DNA from: Cytobacillus firmus
Lineage (GTDB): Bacteria; Bacillota; Bacilli; Bacillales; Cytobacillaceae
Direction of reading: 5' to 3'
NCBI RefSeq assembly: GCF_023715565.1
Contig: NZ_JAMBOJ010000023.1
Location: forward strand, 1-64,000
DNA length: 64,000 nucleotides
Numbering within the stretch: the stretch's first letter is position 1; each line of letters opens with the position of its first letter. Positions 1-7,427 of the stretch are shown here, in pieces. Made by a program: the position numbers and the translations under genes. The notes beneath the pieces were generated by a model. The model was not told where the DNA came from, ran no database searches, and worked only from the letters and a program-made list of their open reading frames with translations.

Positions 1-127
1 GGTAACTTAATTGTATCAGAAGTGGTCCTTATTTTTCTCAAAAACAATCAAAGCCGGTGACATTTTACTCGTCGTAAAATGTCACCGGCTTTTTCATTTC
101 AGAGGTGGGTTTTGTCCCAGCCTCTTT
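1..127. repeat. Truncated copy of the GGCTGGGACA-end repeat with terminator hairpin
   Basis: Positions 51-68 and 74-91 form a perfect 18-bp inverted repeat with a 5-nt loop, flanked by T-rich sequence on both sides, so it can end transcription of the permease gene on the minus strand. It is followed at 110-127 by TTTTGTCCCAGCCTCTTT, which matches the right end of the complete element at 55449-55622 (inner hairpin, then a short spacer, then TTTTGTCCCAGCCCC). The left arm would lie before base 1. Reading this as the same repeat family is inference from these two shared parts. Confidence 0.55.
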
Positions 128-153
128 GATCTGGTTCAATTGGGTGCTTCCGG

Positions 154-1455
154 TTAGTGAGGCAGGAACGCAAGCTGGTAAAAGAATAATACTGCAAATA
201 AATATACAAGGGGATGAACGTCTCTCCATTTCCCTTTAACCACTTTCATGAGTGGATAAGCGATAAATCCAAGTGCAATACCTGTAGCAATACTGGATGT
301 CAACGGCATGCTTAGGATAATCAGGAATGCAGGGAATGCTTCATCTAGCTCATTCCATTTAATATGAGAAATGCTGCCCATCATCAGGCTTCCAACGATA
401 ATCAGGGCAGGTGCAGTAATGGCCGCTAGACCTGATACCGCACTGACAAGAGGTCCGAAGAAAGCTGCAAGCAGGAACAAACCTGCAACAGTCAAGGTTG
501 TTAATCCTGTTCTTCCGCCGGCTGACACACCTGTTGAAGATTCAATATAGGCCGAAGTCGGACTTGTACCAAACATGGCACCAATAGAAGTAGCGATGGA
601 ATCCGATAAAAGAGCCTCACGTGCTCTTGGCATCGTTTTGCCTTTCATTAATCCGGCCTGCTGGGCAACGCCGATCATCGTTCCAGTTGTATCAAAAATC
701 GTTACAAGCAGGAAGGAGAAAACAACCGCGTATAAACTGTGCTGGATAACGTCTCCAATTGCTTCAAATGGATTTAAAATGATGATTCCATCCGGAAGAG
801 AAGGCAGGGATACAAATCCCTGGTCAAAAGAAAGCTGTCCTGTAAAGAAGGCTATCAGGGCAGTGATAATCATGCCGAAAAATAATGCCCCGTTAATCCC
901 GAGTGTCATAAGAATCAATGTTACGGCAAGTCCGACAAGCGCAAGAATGGATTGAGGAGAATGCAAGTCTCCAAGCGCTACAAGATTTGTTGGGTGGCTT
1001 GTAATCAGTCCGGTTAAGCGCAAGCCGATAAAGGCGATAAACAACCCGATTCCCGCAGTAATACCGTGCTTTAAATTATCCGGTATTGCAATGATCAGCT
1101 TTTCCCGGAAAGGGGTAAGCGACAATATAATGAAGATAATACCAGCAATAAATACTGCTGAAAATGCAGTCATATAATCAATATTACCGTGGGTGCCGAC
1201 AACAGAGTAAGCAAAATAGGCGTTCAGGCCCATTCCAGGTGCGATGGCAATTGGATAATTGGCGAATAGTGCCATCCAAAGAGTACCTGCGACAGTTGCA
1301 ATAATGGTTGCAGAAAAGACTTGATCAAAAGGCACACCAGCATCAGATAAGATGACAGGGTTTACGACCACAATATAAACCATTGTTAAGAAAGTTGTGA
1401 TGCCTGCCAATACCTCAGTCTTTACGTTTGTTTGATTTTCTTTTAATTTGAACAT
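154..1455 (-). CDS. NCS2-family purine permease
   Basis: A 433-residue polytopic membrane protein of the nucleobase:cation symporter 2 (AzgA-like) type, expected to import hypoxanthine or guanine. Visible family marks are the N-terminal GITTFLTMVYIVVVNP segment, the NYPIAIAPGMGLNAYFAY segment and the conserved GTSPTSAYIESSTGVSAGGRTG loop. The start is taken at the ATG at 1453-1455, where GGGGGAC precedes it, rather than at an upstream ATG that would add 37 unrelated residues. A second NCS2 gene with the same motifs lies at 40374. It has no purine riboswitch but carries PurBox-like sites upstream, which points to a PbuO/PbuG-type protein under PurR. The exact substrate cannot be told. Confidence 0.88.
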   Translation of the reverse strand: MFKLKENQTNVKTEVLAGITTFLTMVYIVVVNPVILSDAGVPFDQVFSATIIATVAGTLWMALFANYPIAIAPGMGLNAYFAYSVVGTHGNIDYMTAFSAVFIAGIIFIILSLTPFREKLIIAIPDNLKHGITAGIGLFIAFIGLRLTGLITSHPTNLVALGDLHSPQSILALVGLAVTLILMTLGINGALFFGMIITALIAFFTGQLSFDQGFVSLPSLPDGIIILNPFEAIGDVIQHSLYAVVFSFLLVTIFDTTGTMIGVAQQAGLMKGKTMPRAREALLSDSIATSIGAMFGTSPTSAYIESSTGVSAGGRTGLTTLTVAGLFLLAAFFGPLVSAVSGLAAITAPALIIVGSLMMGSISHIKWNELDEAFPAFLIILSMPLTSSIATGIALGFIAYPLMKVVKGKWRDVHPLVYLFAVLFFYQLAFLPH

Positions 1456-1507
1456 AAAAAGTCCCCCATAAACTATAACTTCTTTCAGGTAATATGCGTT
1501 ATTGATT

Positions 1508-1552
1508 AAATACGAACGTTTAGAAAGCACAAATAATATAATATTCGTTTTT
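1508..1552. promoter_or_regulatory. Candidate PurR operator (two inverted PurBoxes)
   Basis: AAATACGAACGTT on the plus strand (1508-1520) and AAAAACGAATATT on the minus strand (1540-1552) each match 11 of 13 positions of the B. subtilis PurBox AWWWCCGAACWWT. They face each other 19 nt apart, just upstream of the purine permease. Opposed PurBoxes are the known arrangement, though the usual spacing is slightly shorter. Both boxes have A in place of the first C of the CCGAAC core. Confidence 0.45.
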
Positions 1553-1723
1553 GGTGAAAATTTCAAGACCTTAATGTTATTATTCTATATATTGGCTGTT
1601 TCATCCTAATTTATATGAAAAGCATCTCAATTGCTATTAGCTTCCCCGATATAAAAAAGTGTTGATTCACAATAGAGGATGCTTATACACTAAGGTCAAA
1701 AGACAACGAAATGGGGTTGGCCA

Positions 1724-3394
1724 ATGTTTGCAAATCTTAAAACCATGAATCTTAGTCAGCAGGCCGAATATTTAACAAAGGCCCTGGTGCAGGTAGAGAG
1801 CTATAACCATTCAGATGGAGAAGGGCATAAAGCTGACTTCTTAAAGAAAGTAATCTGTTCGTATCCATCTTTTAAGGATAATGATCATTTAGTGTGGACC
1901 CAGGAAATCCCCGGAGATGAACTGGGCCGAAAGAATGTGTTTGCCTTCCTCAAAGGGAGGGAGATGAGCAAAAAGACCATTATATACCTGGCCCATTTGG
2001 ACACAGTCGGCACAGAGGATTTTGGTCCCATTCAGAACCTGGCCCATAATCCAGACAAACTTCAGGAGTTTTTTGGACAATACGACTCTGATCTGGAATT
2101 GCAGGAAGATGCCCTGTCCAACGAGTGGCTTTTTGGAAGAGGGGCATTGGATATGCAGAGCGGAATCGCTGTCCATCTGGCCAATCTCCTGTATTTCTCG
2201 GAAAATCCCGGTGAGCTGGAAGGCAATTTGCTGGTTATGTTCAATGCTGATGAAGAGGGTGAGCATAAAGGAAGCAGAGCAGCGCTTTCCGAACTGCTGA
2301 GACTGAAAGAAAAGATGGGTCTGGAATATATGGCTGCTATAAATAATGATTTTATCTCGCCATTGTATGACGGAGATGCCACTAAGTATATCTATACGGG
2401 GACAGTAGGCAAGATTTTGCCGTGTTTCTCCATTTTCGGAAGGGAGACTCACGCCGGTGAAAGTCTTGCAGGTATTGATCCTACATTAATTGCTGCAGAG
2501 CTGACTGCCCGCATCAGCCAGAATTTCCAGCTGACTGAAAAGCTGGAAGGAGAACTGGTGCTTCCGCCAAGCTGTTTATACATGAGAGATGATAAAAAAA
2601 GATATGATGTTCAGACTGCAGTTGGCTGCAGGGTTTACTTCAATTATTTTTTCTATGAGAAACCTCTGAAGCAACTTTCAAAAGAATTGAAAATGATTGC
2701 AGAAGATGCGGCTATTGCTATCGAGAACCGCCTGGAAGGTGCCTATAAGGATTTTCGGACCGTCAATAAACTGCCGGAAAGACAGCTGGATTGGGGAACA
2801 GAAGTGACGGCTTTAGAGGAATTCCTTGTCTATCTTGAAGAAAAGGGCATTGATACGGTAAGTGTTATGGAAGAAACAAGGAAAAAGAGCTCGCTTCATG
2901 AAACTGATGCCAGAATGATTGCTTTTGATATTGTAGAAGCTCTCCACCAATCAGACCCTGAGAAGAAACCCAGAGTGATTCTTTTCTATGGAACACCCTT
3001 TCTTCCTGCCAACACGATTGATGTGACTGCAGAAAGAGGCATCTTTTTAAAAAGCTGTCTGGAGGAAGTGCTTGCTGAAGAGGCTGAGAAAACAGGCGAA
3101 ACATTCAAAATTCGTAAATATTTTCCTTATTTATCGGATGGAAGTTTTTTATCTTTTGACGGCTCGGATGAGGACATTCAATCTCTTAAAAAGAATTTTC
3201 CTGCTTTAGAAAGCCTTTTTCCGATCCCATTAAAGGCGATGAGAGATTTAAGTTTACCCGTGATTAATCTTGGAGTCTATGGCAAAGCTGGACACAAATG
3301 GACTGAGCGGGTCTATAAACCGTATACTTTTGAAATATTGCCTGAGGTTATCCGGAAGCTTACAAAAAGAATCCTTGAAAAGCCGGAAGATTAA
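1724..3394 (+). CDS. M20-family peptidase, RocB-like
   Basis: A 556-residue cytosolic protein of the M20 metallopeptidase superfamily. Metal-ligand motifs are visible in order: HLDTVG (near residue 92), GRGALDMQSG (near 139) and NADEEGEHKGS (near 173). The length and the long C-terminal half match RocB of B. subtilis (about 566 aa, assigned to arginine catabolism) better than the 380-residue aminoacylases. The start at 1724 has only a weak GGGG upstream; an in-frame ATG lies 21 nt later. The HAD gene follows 82 nt downstream on the same strand, so they may be cotranscribed. No roc-type neighbours are present, so the role in arginine use is uncertain. Confidence 0.75.
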   Translation: MFANLKTMNLSQQAEYLTKALVQVESYNHSDGEGHKADFLKKVICSYPSFKDNDHLVWTQEIPGDELGRKNVFAFLKGREMSKKTIIYLAHLDTVGTEDFGPIQNLAHNPDKLQEFFGQYDSDLELQEDALSNEWLFGRGALDMQSGIAVHLANLLYFSENPGELEGNLLVMFNADEEGEHKGSRAALSELLRLKEKMGLEYMAAINNDFISPLYDGDATKYIYTGTVGKILPCFSIFGRETHAGESLAGIDPTLIAAELTARISQNFQLTEKLEGELVLPPSCLYMRDDKKRYDVQTAVGCRVYFNYFFYEKPLKQLSKELKMIAEDAAIAIENRLEGAYKDFRTVNKLPERQLDWGTEVTALEEFLVYLEEKGIDTVSVMEETRKKSSLHETDARMIAFDIVEALHQSDPEKKPRVILFYGTPFLPANTIDVTAERGIFLKSCLEEVLAEEAEKTGETFKIRKYFPYLSDGSFLSFDGSDEDIQSLKKNFPALESLFPIPLKAMRDLSLPVINLGVYGKAGHKWTERVYKPYTFEILPEVIRKLTKRILEKPED

Positions 3395-3476
3395 GTTTCT
3401 CGCCTTTGGAGGCAGAAGTAACTTTAACTGGAAAATAGCGTCTGATACAGGAAGAAAATTCGGGGGCGGTGACAGA

Positions 3477-4136
3477 ATGATAAAGGCTGTTATTTTTGAT
3501 TTTGATGGAACAATTGTAGATACAGAATCTTTATGGTATGAGGTCTTTAAACAAATTCTGTTTGAAGATTATGGATTTGATCTTGGACTGGAGGATTTTG
3601 CAAAGGGCATAGGCACCACCGATGATATTCTATTTAATTATATTGATGATAAATTAGGTGTTAAAGTTAATCGTAAATCTATACAGGAAAAAACAGAAAG
3701 AGCATTCCGGAACAAAAGGGATATTTTAATTCTGAGAGAAGGAATTCAGGAACTGATAGACAAATGCATTGAAAAAGGCCTTAAGCTTGGAGTCTCATCC
3801 AGCTCAGGAAGAGAGTGGGTTAAGCACTATTTAAAACATTTTGGAATCGAGGATTTCTTTCAAACGGTCAAAACAAAAGAGGATGTTGAAAAGGTAAAGC
3901 CTGATCCTGCTCTTTACAAAAAGGCACTTGAAGAAATGGGTGTTGAGCCGGAAGAAAGTCTGGCCATCGAAGATTCCGTAAATGGGTCAATTGCGGCTGT
4001 TCAGGCAGGAATGCACTGTGTGGCTGTTCCTAATGATGTGACACATTTTCTTTCCTTTCATGAGAAGGTTATGCGGTACAAGGCATTTTCTGAAATACCC
4101 ATAGATGAACTGATAATGGGGCAAAGCAGCAAATAA
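3477..4136 (+). CDS. HAD-superfamily phosphatase, beta-phosphoglucomutase-like
   Basis: A 219-residue HAD hydrolase with all four motifs: DFDGTIVDTE (residues 8-17), SSSSG in the motif II region, KVKPDP (motif III lysine) and AIEDSVNG (motif IV). The helical cap sits between motifs I and II, giving subfamily IA, like beta-phosphoglucomutase and YhcW of B. subtilis, which has about the same length. The start is the ATG at 3477, after GGGGGCGGTG; the longer reading frame overlaps the preceding peptidase gene. It probably removes phosphate from a small sugar phosphate; the substrate is unknown. Confidence 0.82.
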   Translation: MIKAVIFDFDGTIVDTESLWYEVFKQILFEDYGFDLGLEDFAKGIGTTDDILFNYIDDKLGVKVNRKSIQEKTERAFRNKRDILILREGIQELIDKCIEKGLKLGVSSSSGREWVKHYLKHFGIEDFFQTVKTKEDVEKVKPDPALYKKALEEMGVEPEESLAIEDSVNGSIAAVQAGMHCVAVPNDVTHFLSFHEKVMRYKAFSEIPIDELIMGQSSK

Positions 4137-4139
4137 AAA

Positions 4140-4168
4140 AGGAGCAGGCTAAGCCCGCTCCTTTTAAA
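4140..4168. terminator. Bidirectional intrinsic terminator
   Basis: GGAGCAGGC and GCCCGCTCC pair with one mismatch around a short loop, with A-rich sequence before and T-rich sequence after. It lies between two convergent genes and can serve both. Confidence 0.75.
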
Positions 4169-4169
4169 A

Positions 4170-5168
4170 TTAAAAAAATGCATTCAGGATTAAGTATATA
4201 ATACCCGCTAATGTTGCTGAAATTGGCAATGTGATTACCCATGTAATAAGCATTCTCTGCGCAGTTCCCCATTTAACACCTTTAAGTCTGTGGGAAGATC
4301 CTACACCCAGGATAGAAGAAGAGATAACATGAGTAGTACTGACAGGCAAATGAATAAAGGTTGCACCAAAGATGATCATGGCCCCAGTTAAGTCTGCTGC
4401 CACTCCATTTATTGGACGGATTTTCATGATCTTCCCACCGACTGTTTTAATAATTTTCCAGCCGCCGATGGATGTCCCGAGTCCCATTGCTAATGCACAG
4501 GAAAACTGTACCCAAAACGGAATATCAGTTGAAGTGACATAATTGTTTGCAATAAGCGCCATTGTAATAATACCCATGGCTTTCTGCGCATCATTTGTTC
4601 CATGTGTATATGATTGCAGTGCTGCTGTGAAAATCTGGAACAGTCTGAAGTTCCGATTTGTCTTTGTAAGGTTATTATGTTTAAAGACGATCTTGAAAAT
4701 ACTGTATACGATATAACCGATTGCAAAAGCAATTAATGGCGAAAAGATAAGTGCTTGGAGAATTTTTAAAAACCCCTGATAATTTATCGCTGTAAATCCT
4801 GCTGCCGCAATCGCAGCACCGGCAATCGAACCAATGATTGCATGGGAAGAGCTGCTTGGGATGCCATAATACCAAGTCAGCAGATTCCAGAAAATCGCAG
4901 CAACTAATGCTGCCAGAATGACAAGGGAACCATTCTGCAAAGTGAAGGGGTCCACTATATCTTTTGTTATGGTTTTGGCCACCCCAGTAAAGGTCATGGC
5001 ACCAACAAAGTTCATGACTGCCGCCATAATGATGGCATGTCTTGGTTTAAGCGCCTTAGTGGAGACAGCGGTAGCTATCGCGTTTGCCGTATCATGAAAT
5101 CCATTGATGAAATCAAATGCCAGAGCGCCAATGACAATCAGGATTGTTATAATTAAAACTGCATCCAT
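4170..5168 (-). CDS. pit: Inorganic phosphate transporter, PiT family
   Basis: A 332-residue membrane protein. The PiT signature occurs twice: GFHDTANAIATAVST with ALKPRHA near the N-terminus and THGTNDAQKAMGII in the second half, matching the duplicated PD001131-type motif of low-affinity phosphate:cation symporters. The GIPSSSSHAI and HLPVSTTHVISSSILG loops are also typical. The start at 5168 follows AAGGAGCG. It lies 12 nt behind the DUF47 gene on the same strand, the usual pairing in Firmicutes (ykaA-pit). Confidence 0.92.
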   Translation of the reverse strand: MDAVLIITILIVIGALAFDFINGFHDTANAIATAVSTKALKPRHAIIMAAVMNFVGAMTFTGVAKTITKDIVDPFTLQNGSLVILAALVAAIFWNLLTWYYGIPSSSSHAIIGSIAGAAIAAAGFTAINYQGFLKILQALIFSPLIAFAIGYIVYSIFKIVFKHNNLTKTNRNFRLFQIFTAALQSYTHGTNDAQKAMGIITMALIANNYVTSTDIPFWVQFSCALAMGLGTSIGGWKIIKTVGGKIMKIRPINGVAADLTGAMIIFGATFIHLPVSTTHVISSSILGVGSSHRLKGVKWGTAQRMLITWVITLPISATLAGIIYLILNAFF

Positions 5169-5180
5169 TGTTATCGCTCC

Positions 5181-5798
5181 TTATGCATTTTTCATGATAA
5201 TGGTTTCAAGCGTATTGGCGACATTCTGGCAGCTGTCCGCAATATCTTCAAGTGTTTCATAAATTTCTTTATACTGGATGATGCGAATAGGGTCTTTTTC
5301 CGTGGCAAACAGATGCTTGATTGACTGGCGGCGGACTCCATCACATTTGGATTCGTAATCTTTGATTTTGATTGCATGATCTCTTATTTGCAGTAATTTC
5401 TTAGTTGAAAGAAGTTCAACGGATTTTTCAATTTCAATTGCACAGTTCTTAATCGCATCCACAAACTTCAGCATGAATTCATCAGCCTGTGTCATTGAAT
5501 ACATTTCAAATAAATCAGCACATTCTTCAAATCCATCCAGCACATCATCCATGCTCATGGCGAGGTGAAGAATATCTTCTCTTTCGATCGGCGTAATAAA
5601 GGCATTATTTAATTCCTTAATCACTTCATGAACATAGGAATCGCCTTTTGTTTCATAATCCTTCATAGTTTTGGAAAAGGTTTTTAAATCACTGACATTG
5701 TTGATCTTATAGTCGGCAAAATATATTGCACTATCCTTTAAATTCATGGAAATATTGCTTAACAGAGTGTTAAACTTGTCCTTTTTCTTGAAAACCAT
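5181..5798 (-). CDS. DUF47-family phosphate transport accessory protein
   Basis: A 205-residue, largely helical protein of the PhoU-like DUF47 (YkaA/TIGR00153) family. Characteristic stretches are the FKKKDKF start, EREDILHLAMSMDDVLDGFE in the middle and IYETLEDIADSCQNVANTLETI at the C-terminus. In other bacteria members modulate Pit transporters. It is the first gene of a two-gene operon with the transporter, 12 nt apart, and its own start is preceded by GGGGGT. No PHO-box was recognised upstream. Confidence 0.9.
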   Translation of the reverse strand: MVFKKKDKFNTLLSNISMNLKDSAIYFADYKINNVSDLKTFSKTMKDYETKGDSYVHEVIKELNNAFITPIEREDILHLAMSMDDVLDGFEECADLFEMYSMTQADEFMLKFVDAIKNCAIEIEKSVELLSTKKLLQIRDHAIKIKDYESKCDGVRRQSIKHLFATEKDPIRIIQYKEIYETLEDIADSCQNVANTLETIIMKNA

Positions 5799-5936
5799 TT
5801 TTTTACCCCCAATATTTTAGGAAAACTTCAATCAAACGTAATTATTTTATACGAAATCGACAAAATATGATAGTTTTTTTTATTCCTGTAATATTCCCTA
5901 GTCTAATAAGAATAAACGAAGTGAATATTTCAGCTT

Positions 5937-5967
5937 AAAAAAAGACACCGCCAAATTCGGCGGTGCC
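5937..5967 (-). terminator. Intrinsic terminator of the EF-G-binding gene
   Basis: A nine-position stem (one mismatch) of GACACCGCC and GGCGGTGCC around AAATTC, with a run of A on the plus strand that becomes the U-tract of minus-strand transcripts. Confidence 0.8.
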
Positions 5968-5992
5968 TTAATTATTATGAGGAAATGACAAT

Positions 5993-6631
5993 TTACCCTC
6001 TCAGCCTTCCAATGAAATCATTCAGGTTTTCAAGTGAAATCAAATTTTCATTGCACTTCCGGCTGTCCTGGCAAATGTAATTCCCTCTTTTGGTATAGGT
6101 TCCTAACTGAGAACCCTTAATCTCAGTTAAGAACATGCCTGTTTCTTCGAGTTTGTTGCAGATGGCACAGATTCCTTTTTTGCCGAGCGGTCTAAATGTT
6201 CCGAATATGCCAGTCAACTTGCCATCCAGCAGGCTAATCATGTATTTCCTGTTTGTACCTTTATCGTCCCATCCCAAGTAACTTATTTCCTTGAAATCGA
6301 TATTTTCAGGTGCCGGCATTTTTAGTTTTTTGGCCTTGGGAAACAGTTTTTTGATCGATTGTTCAGTTACAGATGGAAAGGGTATTACATATTTCATAAT
6401 ATCCGCTAAGAAGGTATCTGCCTGATCTCTTTCTTTAATATCACTGATTGGGGAAAGAAGCCGGTTTTGTTCCTCACTCAGCTCTGCAAAAAGGCCCAAT
6501 ACCTTTTCAGCAGAAAGGGACTTTAGGGCATTCAGTACTCCTGTATCATTGACTGATGCATGGCCATTTATTAGCACTTGAGTCTGGTATTTTATAAAAT
6601 TATATTGATCATTCCTGATAAAAGGTTCCAT
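5993..6631 (-). CDS. FusB/FusC-family elongation factor G-binding protein
   Basis: A 212-residue protein of the FusB/FusC family, whose members bind EF-G and release it from ribosomes stalled by fusidic acid. The N-terminal half is helical. The C-terminal half has the zinc-finger cysteines CAICN (near 165) and CQDSRKC (near 195), the treble-clef site of this family. The start is the ATG at 6631 after GGAGAG; the frame extends upstream without coding signs. Chromosomal homologues in bacilli are housekeeping ribosome factors, so clinical resistance should not be assumed. Confidence 0.82.
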   Translation of the reverse strand: MEPFIRNDQYNFIKYQTQVLINGHASVNDTGVLNALKSLSAEKVLGLFAELSEEQNRLLSPISDIKERDQADTFLADIMKYVIPFPSVTEQSIKKLFPKAKKLKMPAPENIDFKEISYLGWDDKGTNRKYMISLLDGKLTGIFGTFRPLGKKGICAICNKLEETGMFLTEIKGSQLGTYTKRGNYICQDSRKCNENLISLENLNDFIGRLRG

Positions 6632-6740
6632 TTTACACTCTCCTATACCTTCAGCACCTCTGTATATCAACATCACTTTAAAAGAATGGCGTAAAAATGT
6701 AAATGTATAAAATGATTAGGAAACGAACTTGGCATATGAA

Positions 6741-6763
6741 AAAGCACTGAACAAAGTCCAGTG
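6741..6763 (-). terminator. Intrinsic terminator of the CD3324-like gene
   Basis: GCACTG and CAGTGC arms with a short loop, followed on the minus strand by a T-run. Confidence 0.7.
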
Positions 6764-6771
6764 CGAAAAAA

Positions 6772-7035
6772 TCATTTTTTATAAACTATTTTTTTGATTG
6801 TTTCAGCGGAAAGATAATATTCCTCCGCCAACTGGGTGATGGTCTTGCCGTTCTGAAAGGCGCCTTTTATAGAATGGTTTCTTTCATCCAGAGCTTTTCT
6901 TGCTCCAGAGCGGGAACCCCATTCTCGGTAGTCCTTTTCCGGTTTTGGGATATAAATCGCCTCACCCTGAACGTATTTTTGGATTTCAGCGATCAGATTT
7001 TCCGGTAAAACGGCATTAGCTTTTACATAACTCAT
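6772..7035 (-). CDS. CD3324-family helix-turn-helix protein
   Basis: An 87-residue protein matching the CD3324 family by its features: the SYVKANAVLPENLIAEIQKY start, the conserved YIPKPEKDYREWGSRSGAR stretch (residues 28-46) and a C-terminal helix-turn-helix (GKTITQLAEEYYLSAETIKKIV, residues 64-85) like that of Mor-type regulators. The start follows AAGGAG at good spacing. Its targets are unknown and it has its own terminator. The function is probably DNA binding. Confidence 0.78.
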   Translation of the reverse strand: MSYVKANAVLPENLIAEIQKYVQGEAIYIPKPEKDYREWGSRSGARKALDERNHSIKGAFQNGKTITQLAEEYYLSAETIKKIVYKK

Positions 7036-7128
7036 TTCTGCCAGCTCCTTATTTATTTTGATAATAAAAAATGAATAAGGTGCAAAGCCGATATCAGAAA
7101 TGGTTTTAGCTGAATGGGCGATAATAGT

Positions 7129-7221
7129 TTAGTCCACTACCGCCTCATGCAAAGTATCGCCACTAATATCAGGCTTTGCATGAGACGCTGCATTATCAGG
7201 CATTGCAACTGCAAGGGCCAT
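7129..7221 (-). CDS. Putative 30-residue small protein
   Basis: A short ORF beginning ATGGCCCTTGCAGTTGC on the minus strand and preceded by TTAGGAGGTGATC, a near-complete complement of the 16S rRNA tail at ideal spacing. It encodes a 30-residue acidic peptide (start MALAVAMPDNAASHAK, end HEAVVD) without a membrane segment. No family was recognised. The second half of the ORF lies in an 11-bp inverted repeat (7144-7154 and 7174-7184), so the RNA can fold within the coding region. The ribosome site is the main support. Confidence 0.5.
   Translation of the reverse strand: MALAVAMPDNAASHAKPDISGDTLHEAVVD
7144..7184. repeat. Perfect 11-bp inverted repeat inside a small ORF
   Basis: CTCATGCAAAG (7144-7154) and CTTTGCATGAG (7174-7184) are exact inverted copies separated by 19 nt. 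A related TGCAAAGCC segment lies at 7081-7089. There is no T-run, so it is not a standard terminator. Confidence 0.6.
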
Positions 7222-7308
7222 TCCGATCACCTCCTAAAGTGTATTTTTTCATATTATAAATTAAAATGATTGCTGATGTATATATCTGTTCGATTCGACA
7301 AATTTCGG

Positions 7309-7325
7309 GCGGTGCCTGTCACCGC
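7309..7325. repeat. Short GGTGCCTGTCACC palindrome
   Basis: GCGGTG and CACCGC surround CCTGT. Motifs of this kind are scattered through many Bacillus genomes; here it is an isolated hairpin upstream of helD. Confidence 0.4.
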
Positions 7326-7377
7326 TTGATTATTCCAGACTTTTCTGATAATATGTTTTTCTGCCCACGCGTTCGCT

Positions 7378-7427
7378 CATATGTATTTCTCCATTGCGGC
7401 TGAAAAAATTGAAAGGAGATACATATG
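7378..7427 (+). promoter_or_regulatory. Hairpin covering the helD ribosome site and start codon
   Basis: CATATGTAT (7378-7386) pairs perfectly with ATACATATG (7419-7427), and CTCC (7389-7392) pairs with GGAG (7415-7418), leaving a 2-nt bulge and a 22-nt loop. The 3' arm contains the Shine-Dalgarno sequence and the ATG of helD, so the fold would block initiation. A regulatory role is inference. Confidence 0.5.

Noticed and set aside
5993-6631. Fusidic acid resistance determinant
   Set aside because: FusB-family homologues are ordinary chromosomal genes in bacilli; no mobile context is present.
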